Assembly (NCBI GenBank): GCA_021816965.1
Contig: JAKAWU010000004.1
Location: forward strand, 1 to 39,989
DNA length: 39,989 nucleotides
Direction: 5' to 3'
Source of the DNA: Thermoplasmata archaeon
GTDB taxonomy: Archaea; Thermoplasmatota; Thermoplasmata; Thermoplasmatales; Thermoplasmataceae
Shown here: in pieces, positions 1 through 8,776 of the stretch
Layout of the letters: each line of letters opens with the position of its first letter
Position numbering within the stretch: position 1 is the first letter of the stretch
Program-made: the position numbers and the translations under genes
Notes under the pieces: generated by a model
Told to the model about the DNA's origin: nothing
Seen by the model: the letters and a program-made list of their open reading frames with translations, nothing else
Databases searched by the model: none

Positions 1-2
1 AT

Positions 3-1244
3 GAGATCGTCTTCATGGCCAAGGATGGCATGACAGAAATAACGATGGATGCATGCATAATGCCATCAGAGAGCATGGAATACATAATCCCGTTTCTTCA
101 TGGAATAAAGGATCTCTTTGGCGATCCAGTCTCCGTTCTGAGGGATATGTCTCCTGCAATAAAGGAATCCATATCCATGGTATTTCCGGGAATATTACAG
201 CTGATATGTCATTACCATTTCGTGAAAGATCTGGGAAAAGACATATTTTCCTCATATCTTGATCTGAGATCATCCATGGTGTCAACAAGGGCCCTGGTGT
301 ATATATCAAAGGTAAAGGCACCTGAAAAGGAAAGTGCAGATGGAATCATATACGCGGAAAAGCTCTGGACAGCAATAGCCTCTGAATATGCTTTGTATCC
401 GAGAAACATACCAAGCAAATTTCCATTTGTTCTGCCATATTTCCAGATACTTGAGAGATGCATGGAGATTGAAGACATGCTTAAATCCATCATAAGGTGG
501 AATGCATTTCACATGAAGCTTGTGAAACCTGTCATGGATCTGCACAGTGCTCTCATGGAGATCACACATGATCCCATGGTGCTTGAAAAATACAGGATCA
601 TTGTACGAACATGGTCATGGTTTGAAAAAATAAGAAACGCACTCAGAGTATCCAGGGAAATGAGTTCAGGAGAATCAGGAAAGGGCCCTGTAGACATAGG
701 GGCCATGGGGAAAGAACTTAACACAGCACTGTCAATCATAAGAAAAGAGGCTGAGTTCACGGGAGGTGAACTGGGAAGGATATATGGGATATTCAATAAT
801 CGCATAGAGAAACACAGGGCAGAACTCCTTCCCCCTGTGATTGGAAAACAGGGGAATATAATCAATGTTGTGAGGCATAACGGAATCGAGGAGATGGGCC
901 ACAGATGGAGCAGAATGCACATCAGACGAAGAACTGGAAGGTCACAGACAGCAAAAGAAATGGGAATGTTTGGTGCACTCACCGCAGTTCTTTCCAATAT
1001 GGAGAATAAACATTACATTGAGAAGATTCTTTCAGGGATTGATTTCATGAAGGAGTTCTCATCCATCACAAAGGAAGAAATGGATCATGCACGGAAGCTC
1101 ATAAGGCCCAACCCATGCGATCCAATCATACGAAATGACAGGAGGAGAATGTTAGTTCTGCATGATCTTGTAAAGATTCTTGAAACACACGAGAAATTAC
1201 CTGCAGATGAACTGAAAGCATGGGTTGAATCAATTAAAATCTAA
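3..1244 (+). CDS. MULE-like DDE transposase, 5' end outside window
   Basis: The reading frame is open to the window edge, with codons for EIVF before the first Met at 15, so the start lies upstream. The protein resembles mutator/MULE-type DDE transposases: a segment around residues 45-75 reads R-D-M-S-P-A-I-K, then V-F-P-G, then C-H-Y-H-F, which matches the family pattern in which an Asp is followed by a C/H-x2-H motif. A C-terminal stretch, HNGIEEMGHRWSRMHIRRRTG, looks like the third acidic region of such enzymes. It would catalyse DNA cleavage and strand transfer of its own element. The gene ends only a few bases before the IS1634-type remnant, so the two elements are juxtaposed or nested. 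The exact IS family was not assigned. Confidence 0.6.
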   Translation, partial: EIVFMAKDGMTEITMDACIMPSESMEYIIPFLHGIKDLFGDPVSVLRDMSPAIKESISMVFPGILQLICHYHFVKDLGKDIFSSYLDLRSSMVSTRALVYISKVKAPEKESADGIIYAEKLWTAIASEYALYPRNIPSKFPFVLPYFQILERCMEIEDMLKSIIRWNAFHMKLVKPVMDLHSALMEITHDPMVLEKYRIIVRTWSWFEKIRNALRVSREMSSGESGKGPVDIGAMGKELNTALSIIRKEAEFTGGELGRIYGIFNNRIEKHRAELLPPVIGKQGNIINVVRHNGIEEMGHRWSRMHIRRRTGRSQTAKEMGMFGALTAVLSNMENKHYIEKILSGIDFMKEFSSITKEEMDHARKLIRPNPCDPIIRNDRRRMLVLHDLVKILETHEKLPADELKAWVESIKI

Positions 1245-2307
1245 GACTTTTTTGACGCCATATATCTGCAGGATCACGGGAAAGCGGGACTTCATATATG
1301 TTGCGGACAGCAAGCTCTGTGTTTCAGATACTATGCGATATATATCTGATAAGGGAGGAGCCTTCATCACCGTCCTGCCTGCCACGAGAAGGGAGGAGGG
1401 ATGGTTCCGCAACTACCTGCAGGAGAATAAGGTAAACTGGATCAGGACAAAGATACGCTGTTCTGATGATGAATTCAGGACATTTGAATCCCCACTTCCG
1501 TCTGCGGAGGGATACAGGATTATATGGGTGTGGAGCACATGGAAAGCGGAGAAGGATCGGGACACAAGGGAGAATGTCATGGAGAAAGCCGTAAACGCAA
1601 TAGCCCTGCTGAACAGGAAACTCACAGGACGGACAAGGATAAAGACACGCGAGGATCTTGCCAGGAAAGCTGACCTCCTCATATCACCAGCGAAGAGGTA
1701 TCTCTCATACACGATTCATGAGGAGGAGACCGAGATCTTCCGCGAGTCGAAGCGTGGAAGGCCCAGTCCGGATACCGTATATGTGAGATCGATGAAGAAA
1801 CAATTCCGCATCACCACAGAACCGATCAGAGAAAACATCGCCTATGATGAGAGGTGCGACGGCATGTTCCCCCTCATCACAAACACCTCCCTGACACCGG
1901 AAAAAGTGCTGCAGAACTACAAGTACCAACCCAGGCTGGAGAAGAGGAATGAGCAAATGAAGAGTGTCTATTCCGTCATGCCCGTGCTCTTCAAACGCAT
2001 TGACAGGATAGAGGCGTTTCTCTTCATCTTCTTCATCGCAATGCTCATAGAGGCCCTGATCGAACGATCCGTAAGGCTGTCAATGAGGAACATGAAGATA
2101 GAAAGCATCCCGATATACCATGAGAGGAAGGAGTGCGAATCCCCAACGGCAGATCGTCTTCTCTCCATATTCAACAATGTGCAGTTCCACATGATCCTCA
2201 ACCACGGAAAGGTTGATGAAGTGTTCCAGCCGGAACTCTCCGGAATCCAGGGGAAAATTCTGAAGATGATGGAAATCGACCCGGAAAAGTATGTTCTCCC
2301 GGATTGA
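1225..2307 (+). pseudogene. IS1634-family transposase, N-terminally truncated
   Basis: The frame encodes the C-terminal two thirds of an IS4/IS1634-type DDE transposase. Visible family marks are FIYVADSKL near residue 23 (the second catalytic Asp region), GAFITVLPATRRE near residue 45, and a C-terminal helical block NYKYQPRLEKRNEQMKSVYSV followed by RIDRIEAFLFIFFIAMLIEALIER, equivalent to the Y-x-Q-P-x-x-E-K-R-x-x-x-x-K signature. Family members are about 500-560 residues. This frame has at most 360, and the N-terminal part with the first catalytic Asp is missing. Homology seems to begin about residue 13, so the annotated Met is probably accidental. It overlaps the end of the preceding transposase by 20 nt. 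Most likely inactive. Confidence 0.7.
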
Positions 2308-2409
2308 AAATTAATTCAGAGTTATTCATTTTCAAAAGTGCGGAAAATAAGTTATAAAGATCTGTTGCAACGAACTAGCATAGTGCTTGAGCGGAACAAT
2401 ACCTAGTTT

Positions 2410-2444
2410 CGTGCCATTTTAAATCATTTCGTAGCGTGATAAGG
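2410..2444 (+). promoter_or_regulatory. TATA-type promoter of the radical SAM gene
   Basis: An A/T-rich box (ttttaaat, about 2417-2424) lies about 25 nt before the ATG at 2445, the spacing expected for a leaderless archaeal transcript. This supports ATG 2445 over the in-frame GTG at 2436. The 2308-2409 stretch before it has no open frame that looks like a precursor peptide. Confidence 0.4.
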
Positions 2445-4385
2445 ATGAGAGAAAGTGTAGGTTTGATTAACCCCCCTTGGGCTTCATTAAGTAATCCTTC
2501 GATTCAGCTGAGCATACTGAAGAGTTCACTTGCTAGCAAAGGGATAGAGGCGAGGACCCATTATCTTAATTTGTTACTTCTTAAACACATTGATAAACAA
2601 CAATATAACCGATTTTCCACTGAGCGTACATTGAATTTTATCGCGGAACGATTCTTATCCGATATTGCCTTCGGTAAAAGTAATTTGGAACCGTTTCAAT
2701 CATATTTGTCACATATGAGGGAAAAGACGGAAAAGCTAGATGGAGTCCTTTCTTTCCGTACATTTTTTAACAGTTCTGAGAGTCCGCTAAACGTATTATA
2801 TGGGGCGGGTTTTGAGGGTGTTATTGAAGATCTACAAACCAGGGTTATCCCGGAATACATTGACAGATTGAGGGATTATATTTCAGCTCTTGACCATAGA
2901 GTGTTTGGAATAACTTCCACTTTCAATCAAAACGTGCCTGCATTGGCTATATCTAAAATCATTAAGGACATTTTTCCGAACTCATTGGTTATTATGGGTG
3001 GGGCAAACTGCGAATCACCCATGAGTAAATCTATCCTTGATTTGTCCAATTCAGTGGATTATGTTATCTCAGGAGAAGGGGAAGAAACTTTTCCTCTTCT
3101 TTTAAAGAGGATTTTCCGAAGTGAACCCGGGACTCAATCAATGGCAGATATACCCGGTCTAATTTACAGAACACCTAGTGGTAGTGTTATTTCAAATTTT
3201 GAAAATATCTTGCCAGTTGACCTGAACAAACAACCTATAATGGATTGCGATGACTATTATTCACAAAGAAAGGAATATGAAGGCCTGGGTGGCATATCGG
3301 CAGAAGGTTGCATCATATTCTTCGAAAGCTTCCGAGGGTGCTGGTGGGGACAGAATTCCCACTGTACTTTCTGCGGCCTTAATGGAAAAATGATAAAGTA
3401 CAGGGGAAAGGATCCGGAAAAAGTACGGCAAGAACTTGTTCACCTTTCAAGCAAATACAGGGTGCTCAATTTTATGGCGGTGGACAATATCCTTAATACC
3501 TCATATATATCCTCTCTTTTCCAATCGATGTCTGAGCAGCCTTTAGACATCACTCTTTTCTACGAAATAAAGGCAAATATGAACTTAAGAATAGTTGAAA
3601 AGATGTATAAAGCAGGTGTTCGGGCAGTGCAGCCAGGCATTGAGAGCTTATCTGATAAAATATTGAAACACATGAGAAAAGGGTCGAGTGTAATGACAAA
3701 CCTTGAAATTCTGAAATATTGCAAGATGTATTCTATAGATGTCATATGGAACATTCTGTATGGGTTTCCTAGTGAAACCGAAGAGGATTTCGACACTCAG
3801 GATAATATTATCAGCAGTATTTACCATCTCAGGCCACCCAGTAGCTTCAGCTTGATCGAAGTTCACAGGTTTAGCCCCTATTTCGAAAAAACAGAGAATC
3901 TAGGTATATCAAATGTTCGTGCAAGAAGCGATTATCATTACCTGTATCCTTTGGGAACGGATGTTGAAAAGATTGCCTATACATTTGACTATGATGTTCA
4001 AAGATTCGAGGGTTATGAATTAAAGGTCAGACAACTCAGGAGAAGGGTTGAACTCTGGAAAAAGAAGTACTTCTCACAGAAGAGGCCAAGACTAAGCGTG
4101 GAATTTGGACCGGATTTTGCTTTTGTTACTGACACGAGGGAAACACCCATAAAATACTATCTGGACGAAATTCAGAGCAAAATACTAAGTTCAGCTGAGA
4201 CACCAATATATATCGAAAAGCTGAAGGAAAAACTTCTTGCTTCGGAGTTCAGATATCCTGAATCAGAAATTAACCTTGAGTTGCTGGAGAAGAAAAGACT
4301 CATTTATGCCAATGGTGGAAAGGTATTATCTCTTGCAATACCGGTAAAATATGTTTCCACCAAAAGTTACATTGAGAACATGTGA
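2445..4385 (+). CDS. B12-binding radical SAM protein, RiPP-maturation type 1-like
   Basis: This 646-residue protein has an N-terminal cobalamin-binding-like domain (about 1-245, with GITSTFNQNVPAL and VIMGGANCESP) and then a radical SAM barrel. The cluster motif is RGCWWGQNSHCTFCGLNG, with the three Cys in a C-x7-C-x2-C arrangement from about residue 299, instead of C-x3-C-x2-C. Later motifs VQPGIESLSDKILKHMRKG and WNILYGFPSETEEDF match the family known as RiPP maturation radical SAM protein 1 (TIGR03975). Such enzymes use S-adenosylmethionine, an iron-sulfur cluster and often B12 for C-methylation or similar chemistry on peptides. The C-terminal 200 residues include the DTRE region typical of that family. 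No precursor peptide is visible nearby, so the substrate is unknown. The gene sits alone between transposon remnants and is AT-richer than the core genes by eye. Confidence 0.8.
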   Translation: MRESVGLINPPWASLSNPSIQLSILKSSLASKGIEARTHYLNLLLLKHIDKQQYNRFSTERTLNFIAERFLSDIAFGKSNLEPFQSYLSHMREKTEKLDGVLSFRTFFNSSESPLNVLYGAGFEGVIEDLQTRVIPEYIDRLRDYISALDHRVFGITSTFNQNVPALAISKIIKDIFPNSLVIMGGANCESPMSKSILDLSNSVDYVISGEGEETFPLLLKRIFRSEPGTQSMADIPGLIYRTPSGSVISNFENILPVDLNKQPIMDCDDYYSQRKEYEGLGGISAEGCIIFFESFRGCWWGQNSHCTFCGLNGKMIKYRGKDPEKVRQELVHLSSKYRVLNFMAVDNILNTSYISSLFQSMSEQPLDITLFYEIKANMNLRIVEKMYKAGVRAVQPGIESLSDKILKHMRKGSSVMTNLEILKYCKMYSIDVIWNILYGFPSETEEDFDTQDNIISSIYHLRPPSSFSLIEVHRFSPYFEKTENLGISNVRARSDYHYLYPLGTDVEKIAYTFDYDVQRFEGYELKVRQLRRRVELWKKKYFSQKRPRLSVEFGPDFAFVTDTRETPIKYYLDEIQSKILSSAETPIYIEKLKEKLLASEFRYPESEINLELLEKKRLIYANGGKVLSLAIPVKYVSTKSYIENM

Positions 4386-4405
4386 TTATGCTTAATATAT
4401 GGAGA

Positions 4406-4960
4406 TTAAATCCCAGAAACAGGGAAAACATTTTTGTTGAAATAGTTGGCTAGTGCAGTTGTATTTGACGGCCCCAGTACCAGTGCGTTCCCATTCTGAA
4501 GATGCACTATCAGAACTATTGCACTTATATCTATAACATATGCTGTTTGTCCATTGGAGAGTGTGAATATTCCTTCCGAATATGACTCTAAACCACTTCC
4601 CTCTATTCTGTTGCCCAAAGTTAAATTGCCGGAATTGATATTTTCAACATATGCATACATAATCTCTGACGATGTGTAATTCTTTGAACCAATGAATTGA
4701 GCATTTATCGCTATAAAATGAGGTCCAACTTCTATCTTTGATGCCCCTCCCGAACCTGTTGTAAAAGTGATAATCGCCCCCGCCATCAGCAACGCCACAA
4801 AAAGTACTATCATCTTTGTAAATACCCCCTTGTTGATATCCTTTCCATTGGAATAATATGAAATTATACCTATAATAAGGGCAATCGCTGCTATTCCAAT
4901 TAATGCATAACCGATGTAAACGAGAAAGTCTGCTGGATTTGAAACAGAAGTTATATACAT
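4406..4960 (-). CDS. Membrane protein with bacterial PH-like C-terminal domain
   Basis: The 184-residue protein has two predicted membrane helices (about residues 14-34 and 48-66). A predicted extracytoplasmic beta-rich domain of about 110 residues follows. The pattern of short strands, G-I-F-T-L-S-N-G-Q-T-A-Y-V-I, then I-V-L-I-V-H-L-Q-N-G and a final helix ALANYFNKN is like small bacterial PH-domain proteins (bPH family). Function is unknown. It is convergent with the radical SAM gene, 20 nt apart, and shares its island between transposons. Its upstream region carries a duplicated promoter. The domain assignment rests on pattern resemblance only. Confidence 0.6.
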   Translation of the reverse strand: MYITSVSNPADFLVYIGYALIGIAAIALIIGIISYYSNGKDINKGVFTKMIVLFVALLMAGAIITFTTGSGGASKIEVGPHFIAINAQFIGSKNYTSSEIMYAYVENINSGNLTLGNRIEGSGLESYSEGIFTLSNGQTAYVIDISAIVLIVHLQNGNALVLGPSNTTALANYFNKNVFPVSGI

Positions 4961-4991
4961 TTCTAATTAAAGTGTTAGTAATATCTGATAT

Positions 4992-5029
4992 ATAATTTTA
5001 TAGGTCTATTATAATTTTATAGGTCTATT
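4992..5029 (-). repeat. Tandem 19-bp duplication carrying a TATA box
   Basis: A 19-bp unit (4992-5010) is repeated exactly and without a gap at 5011-5029. Read on the minus strand each copy contains cctataaaatta, a good archaeal BRE/TATA-like element, centred about 37 and 56 nt before the ATG at 4960. The distal copy ends 6 bp from the left end of the neighbouring IS. Confidence 0.75.
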
Positions 5030-5035
5030 AAGCTT

Positions 5036-5063
5036 TGGGAGAGATTCTTGGATACCGAGTGAT
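5036..5063 (+). repeat. Left terminal inverted repeat of the IS
   Basis: Pairs with the complement of 7108-7135 over 28 positions with a single mismatch (c here against a in the other arm). Confidence 0.85.
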
Positions 5064-5153
5064 CTCTTATATACACAATTTTGAGCAGGTCCAATATTTT
5101 GATGTGTCTCCTGATGCAAAACTTAATACTTGATATTGCATTGTTATTGCAAT

Positions 5154-5336
5154 ATGAAAAAGAAGGTTGCGGAGAAACCGATGGAGATCAGGATGGAGGG
5201 ATACGAGGTCATTGAGAAAACGGTAACACAGCATGCCACGTCTGCAAAAGTGCTGGTTCCGAAACACTGGATCGGGAAGAGGGTGAGGGCAGTCAGGATC
5301 GAACCGGAGAGCCAGGAGAAAGAAAAGGACGATTGA
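5154..5336 (+). CDS. DUF2080-type transposon-encoded protein
   Basis: This 60-residue basic protein contains GYEVIEKTVTQHATSAKVLVPKHWIGKRVRAVRI, the signature of the archaeal family DUF2080 of putative transposon-encoded proteins. The fold is likely an AbrB-like or swapped-hairpin DNA-binding module, judged from the alternating K-V-x-V-P-x-x-W-x-G-K pattern. The start MKKKVAEK at 5154 is preferred to the upstream in-frame codon at 5130, because homology begins there. Its stop overlaps the transposase ATG (TGATG), which suggests translational coupling. It probably regulates or assists transposition; the exact role is not established. Confidence 0.75.
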   Translation: MKKKVAEKPMEIRMEGYEVIEKTVTQHATSAKVLVPKHWIGKRVRAVRIEPESQEKEKDD

Positions 5337-7105
5337 TGGATTACCGGATAGATTACAGTCCCCCGAAAAGGCATCTCGACATTGCCAGATCTTCTGGAAT
5401 ACAATGGAACCTCAGCATCCCTGATGAGGGGATGCGAACCAGATCAGAATACATCTTCCGCATGGATCCGATGCTCGGCTATGATGACATTGCCTCCATG
5501 ATCATGGAAAAATACGGGAATTTCAGCTGCAGATTCTGCTATTCCCCGCTTGTCATGGACGGAACGAACGGTTCCGGGACAAAAGAATTCCTCTGCAGGA
5601 AATGCGGCAGGAAGATGTCGTTATACAATACATTTGAGCTTGTCACATTCAGGTACAGGAAGGAACTGACAGCATTCCTCTCGTATATACACTGCAGTTC
5701 CTCCGATGGAGCTGCATCCCTGTACGGTCTCGGAAAGGATCTTTTCAATGAGATGAGGATGTCCCTGCCCGAGATACATTATTCAAGGAAGGGCGAACCT
5801 GACATGATCATGTACGACGGCACAGAATACGGCATCGTCACCATAGACATGATGTACAAGGGGCACAAAGGGTTGATGCTTGGTGTCTCCGGAGATCTGA
5901 AGTTCGGGAACCTTGGCAATGAGGATTCCGGCGATGGACTGGATGAATTCTTCAGCACCCTGGAAGCACAGATTCACACTGACAGGATCATCTTCCTGAT
6001 GGACATGAAGATGAGCGTTGCCCATAAGATACTGGATAAGTGGAAGGATCGCGCCATAATAATACTGCAGAGCCATCGCACATGGGGTGATGTCTTTGTG
6101 TATTTTCACAGGAAAGAATGGTTCACCCTCCATCTCAGGACAGATGCTTTCTCATCCGTCTCAGTAAAGAGAGACGAAACCTCCCTGCTGCCGCCAGGTA
6201 TAATGGAGCTCTTTTCGGGCCTGAAGGGCGTCACACACAGGAATCTCATGAGGAGGATGTCGGAAGACATGATCCGGAAAATCGCACATGACTGCATGGA
6301 TCAGGTCAGGAGCGTGGACTGGAATGTGAAGGGCAGGGTTGATTTCGTCATGGCATCAAAATTGAGGGATCTTAACGCATCTTTAAAGGAGCTGAAGAGA
6401 AGGAAATCTGATACCTTGTCCCTGTTAAAGGAAATAGAGAAACTTCTTTCAGATATCAGGGAAGCATACAGGCGACGTATAAACAGGTCGGTGAAGAAAA
6501 AGATCGTAAACGCATGGAAATCCTTTTCCATGCTTAAGGAACAGGTTAACGATCTCTCCATGGCCCTTCTTGGGGAAGAGATAAAAAATATTCAGGAACA
6601 GAAGAAAACAGGTGAAAGAAAAGTGAGGATTAGCAAACCTCCAAAACTTGTATACAGGGGTCCTGCTGATAATGGGCCTCCGGAGATGAAATGGATAACT
6701 GGTCTTTTATACAATATGTTTTCAGGAAAGGAGATCACCACGAACGCATGCGAGGGCACATTCGGGAACATGGGCACTCTGATCAGATCGGGAAGGAGCA
6801 TTCTGCTTGAAAGGGCCCTAACAAAGAATATGCTTCATTCCGGATCTGTATCTGAAACGATCACATGGTTCAACAAGAGTTATCCGATGAACGACATGGG
6901 AAGGAGAGCTAAGAGGAACCACAGGAGAAAACTGATTGTGGGCAAAAGCTACAAGATCATATACCAGGACAGATCAACGGTGAAAACTGAAAGGATCATT
7001 GACATTAAAGAAAGGAAGAGAAAGTACATCGTCGCATACTGCCATCTCAGGAATGCATTGAGGACATTCAAGAGAAGCAGGATTAAAAGTGTTGACCCTG
7101 TTTAA
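5336..7105 (+). CDS. Zinc-ribbon DDE transposase of the IS
   Basis: This is a 589-residue transposase. A zinc ribbon near residues 60-90 has C-R-F-C and C-R-K-C pairs and probably contacts the terminal repeats. A DDE-type core follows: an Asp in YGIVTIDMMYKG, an Asp in IIFLMDMKMSVAH, and a Glu in TTNACEGTFGNMG, where N-x-x-E-G-x-F-G is the acidic third motif. A coiled-coil-like insert lies about residues 330-430, rich in Lys, Glu and Leu. The C-terminus is strongly basic. ATG 5336 overlaps the stop of the DUF2080-type gene; a TTG at 5333 is an alternative. The frame is intact. It catalyses excision and insertion of the element at 5036-7135. Confidence 0.8.
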   Translation: MDYRIDYSPPKRHLDIARSSGIQWNLSIPDEGMRTRSEYIFRMDPMLGYDDIASMIMEKYGNFSCRFCYSPLVMDGTNGSGTKEFLCRKCGRKMSLYNTFELVTFRYRKELTAFLSYIHCSSSDGAASLYGLGKDLFNEMRMSLPEIHYSRKGEPDMIMYDGTEYGIVTIDMMYKGHKGLMLGVSGDLKFGNLGNEDSGDGLDEFFSTLEAQIHTDRIIFLMDMKMSVAHKILDKWKDRAIIILQSHRTWGDVFVYFHRKEWFTLHLRTDAFSSVSVKRDETSLLPPGIMELFSGLKGVTHRNLMRRMSEDMIRKIAHDCMDQVRSVDWNVKGRVDFVMASKLRDLNASLKELKRRKSDTLSLLKEIEKLLSDIREAYRRRINRSVKKKIVNAWKSFSMLKEQVNDLSMALLGEEIKNIQEQKKTGERKVRISKPPKLVYRGPADNGPPEMKWITGLLYNMFSGKEITTNACEGTFGNMGTLIRSGRSILLERALTKNMLHSGSVSETITWFNKSYPMNDMGRRAKRNHRRKLIVGKSYKIIYQDRSTVKTERIIDIKERKRKYIVAYCHLRNALRTFKRSRIKSVDPV

Positions 7106-7107
7106 TC

Positions 7108-7135
7108 ATCACTCGGTATCCAATAATCTCTCCCA
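7108..7135 (-). repeat. Right terminal inverted repeat of the IS
   Basis: Mirror copy of the 5036-5063 repeat. It begins 3 bp after the transposase stop codon, leaving almost no 3' untranslated sequence in the element. Confidence 0.85.
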
Positions 7136-7214
7136 CACTCGCTACACTAAATACGTTTTAGTATTTGATAATCATACGGACTCACTTCCATTATTGTGAA
7201 AGTATCTGGTATGT

Positions 7215-8159
7215 ATGATGCAGGTTTTTTTGGAAACAGGTATTCAGGTACTTGGCATTTTGCTTCTTTCTCCTCTTATCGCAGGCATCTATGAAAACAT
7301 TAAGGCCAAGACAGAATTCAGGAAGGGCCCCTCGATTTTCCAGCTTTATTACGATCTTGCAAAATATTTGAGAAAGGAATCCATCATAAGCAAAGATTCA
7401 GGTTTCATTCACAGAAATGCGCCAATGATGGTTCTTTCCATAATGGTTCTCTTGGCGTTTCTCATACCTGTGCAGCCGGGTTACACTGTTTTAGCCCCTC
7501 TTGCAGATTTTCTTGGCGGTGCAATGCTCTTCGCGCTTGCATCGGTTTTGACGATTCTGGGTGCAATCGACAACAATAGCAATTTTACTGCCATGAGTGC
7601 AGGAAGATCTGCAACATTCGCTGCTCTGGCAGAACCTACGCTTATAGTGGTATTTTTCGCTGTTGCAATAGAAACAGGGACTAATAACCCATACATCACA
7701 AATGCAGACCTCACTACAAACAGCTACCTTTTCCTCTCGCTGACACACATCCTTGCCTCCATCGCTTTTCTCTTTTTCTTCATTTTTGAGACCGGGAAAC
7801 TCCCAGTGGAAAGTGGGGGACTGTCAGAACTGAGCATGATCGAGGAAGGGAGAATTTATGAATATGGTGGGAAAAATTTGTTTTTTGTCAGATATTCATC
7901 CATCATAAAGCAATACCTTCTGGGCTCTCTCCTGCTGAATGTGTTCATATTCCCATGGGGCCTCCAGTCCGGTCTCATCGGTTCTATAATTGACATCCCC
8001 GTAATGCTGTTGAAATGGCTCGTTCTCATAGTACTTCTCGTTATTCTCGAGCAGAGTATAGCAAGGATCAGGATATTCAGGATTGCTGATTTCCTATCGC
8101 TCTCTTTCATCCTTTCAGTTCTGTCAGTAACACTCTTCGTGGCAGGTGGTTTTTCATGA
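7215..8159 (+). CDS. HyfC/NuoH-like membrane subunit of Ehr-type complex
   Basis: This 314-residue protein with about eight membrane helices belongs to the NuoH/HyfC/EchB family, the subunit that links the soluble redox arm to the ion-translocating arm. Signature parts are the cytoplasmic loop RKGPSIFQLYYDLAKYLRKES near residue 36 and the FETGKLPVESGGLSELSMIEEG loop near residue 193, with the acidic residues conserved in this family. The first gene of a six-gene operon, it starts 79 bp after the IS right end. ATG codons at 7215 and 7218 are both possible. It overlaps the next gene by 4 bases. The promoter must lie in 7136-7214 or within the IS. Confidence 0.85.
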   Translation: MMQVFLETGIQVLGILLLSPLIAGIYENIKAKTEFRKGPSIFQLYYDLAKYLRKESIISKDSGFIHRNAPMMVLSIMVLLAFLIPVQPGYTVLAPLADFLGGAMLFALASVLTILGAIDNNSNFTAMSAGRSATFAALAEPTLIVVFFAVAIETGTNNPYITNADLTTNSYLFLSLTHILASIAFLFFFIFETGKLPVESGGLSELSMIEEGRIYEYGGKNLFFVRYSSIIKQYLLGSLLLNVFIFPWGLQSGLIGSIIDIPVMLLKWLVLIVLLVILEQSIARIRIFRIADFLSLSFILSVLSVTLFVAGGFS

Positions 8160-8776
8160 TAAATCAGGAGATTCTGGATCTTATAATAGCTGCAATAATA
8201 CTGAGCGCAATATGGGCCCAACTTGGCACTTTCATGTCACACAAAGTCAGGATTGTATCAATCCAGTCTGTACTTCTGTCATTATACATAATCATAATTG
8301 GAATATGGGGGGCAGACATAGAACTGGTCACACTTGGAATACTTATCATAATATTGAGGGCATTCCTGACGAGCACTCTTCTAAATTCAAAGCTTTCCCC
8401 GGACCAGTTTGTCTCAAGGGAAAGATTTGGAGACGCATCACTTCTCAGTGTTGTGAGTATAATTATACTTATATTCTCATTTCTTGCATATCGTATCCTT
8501 TTCACACCGCTGGGTTATGAAACCATAGGTGACGGGGGCTTTGCCCTGTTATTCCAGGGCATCTTTCTCATTGGTTCCAGGAAGAGCAAATTCTCACAGT
8601 TTCTGGGATATATTGAAGAAGAAAATGCCATTGTCATGCTTGGCCTTGGAATCATATCAATGCCTCTTGTTATTGAGGTAAGTGTACTTCTTGATGTCCT
8701 TGCGCTTCTCATAGTATCAACGGTGATTATATCTGACAGGCCTGAAACACAGGTATTTGAGGAGATGATGGGCTGA
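8156..8776 (+). CDS. HyfE-like membrane subunit
   Basis: The 206-residue protein has about six to seven membrane helices, and its position between the HyfC-like and HyfF-like genes identifies it as the HyfE subunit, whose N-terminal half relates to NuoK. A hydrophilic patch LSPDQFVSRERFGDASLLS and a buried-looking EEENAIVMLGLG resemble the NuoK-like Glu region. It would form part of the proton or sodium channel. It is translationally coupled to both neighbours (ATGA overlap with the previous gene, shared base with the next). Confidence 0.75.
   Translation: MINQEILDLIIAAIILSAIWAQLGTFMSHKVRIVSIQSVLLSLYIIIIGIWGADIELVTLGILIIILRAFLTSTLLNSKLSPDQFVSRERFGDASLLSVVSIIILIFSFLAYRILFTPLGYETIGDGGFALLFQGIFLIGSRKSKFSQFLGYIEEENAIVMLGLGIISMPLVIEVSVLLDVLALLIVSTVIISDRPETQVFEEMMG

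Larger units (their letters stand above)
5036..7135 (+). mobile_element. Complete-looking insertion sequence with 28-bp inverted repeats
   Basis: Terminal inverted repeats lie at 5036-5063 and 7108-7135, 28 bp with one mismatch (core tggataccgagtgat on the left and its complement on the right). Between them are a DUF2080-type gene and a zinc-ribbon DDE transposase in the same direction, overlapping by one base. No clear target-site duplication is visible next to the ends. Both genes look intact, so the element may be active or recently active. It lies 79 bp upstream of the Ehr operon. Confidence 0.85.

Noticed and set aside
2308-2444. Search for a RiPP precursor peptide before the radical SAM gene.
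   Set aside because: No frame with a start codon, leader-like part and Cys/Gly/Asn-rich core is present.
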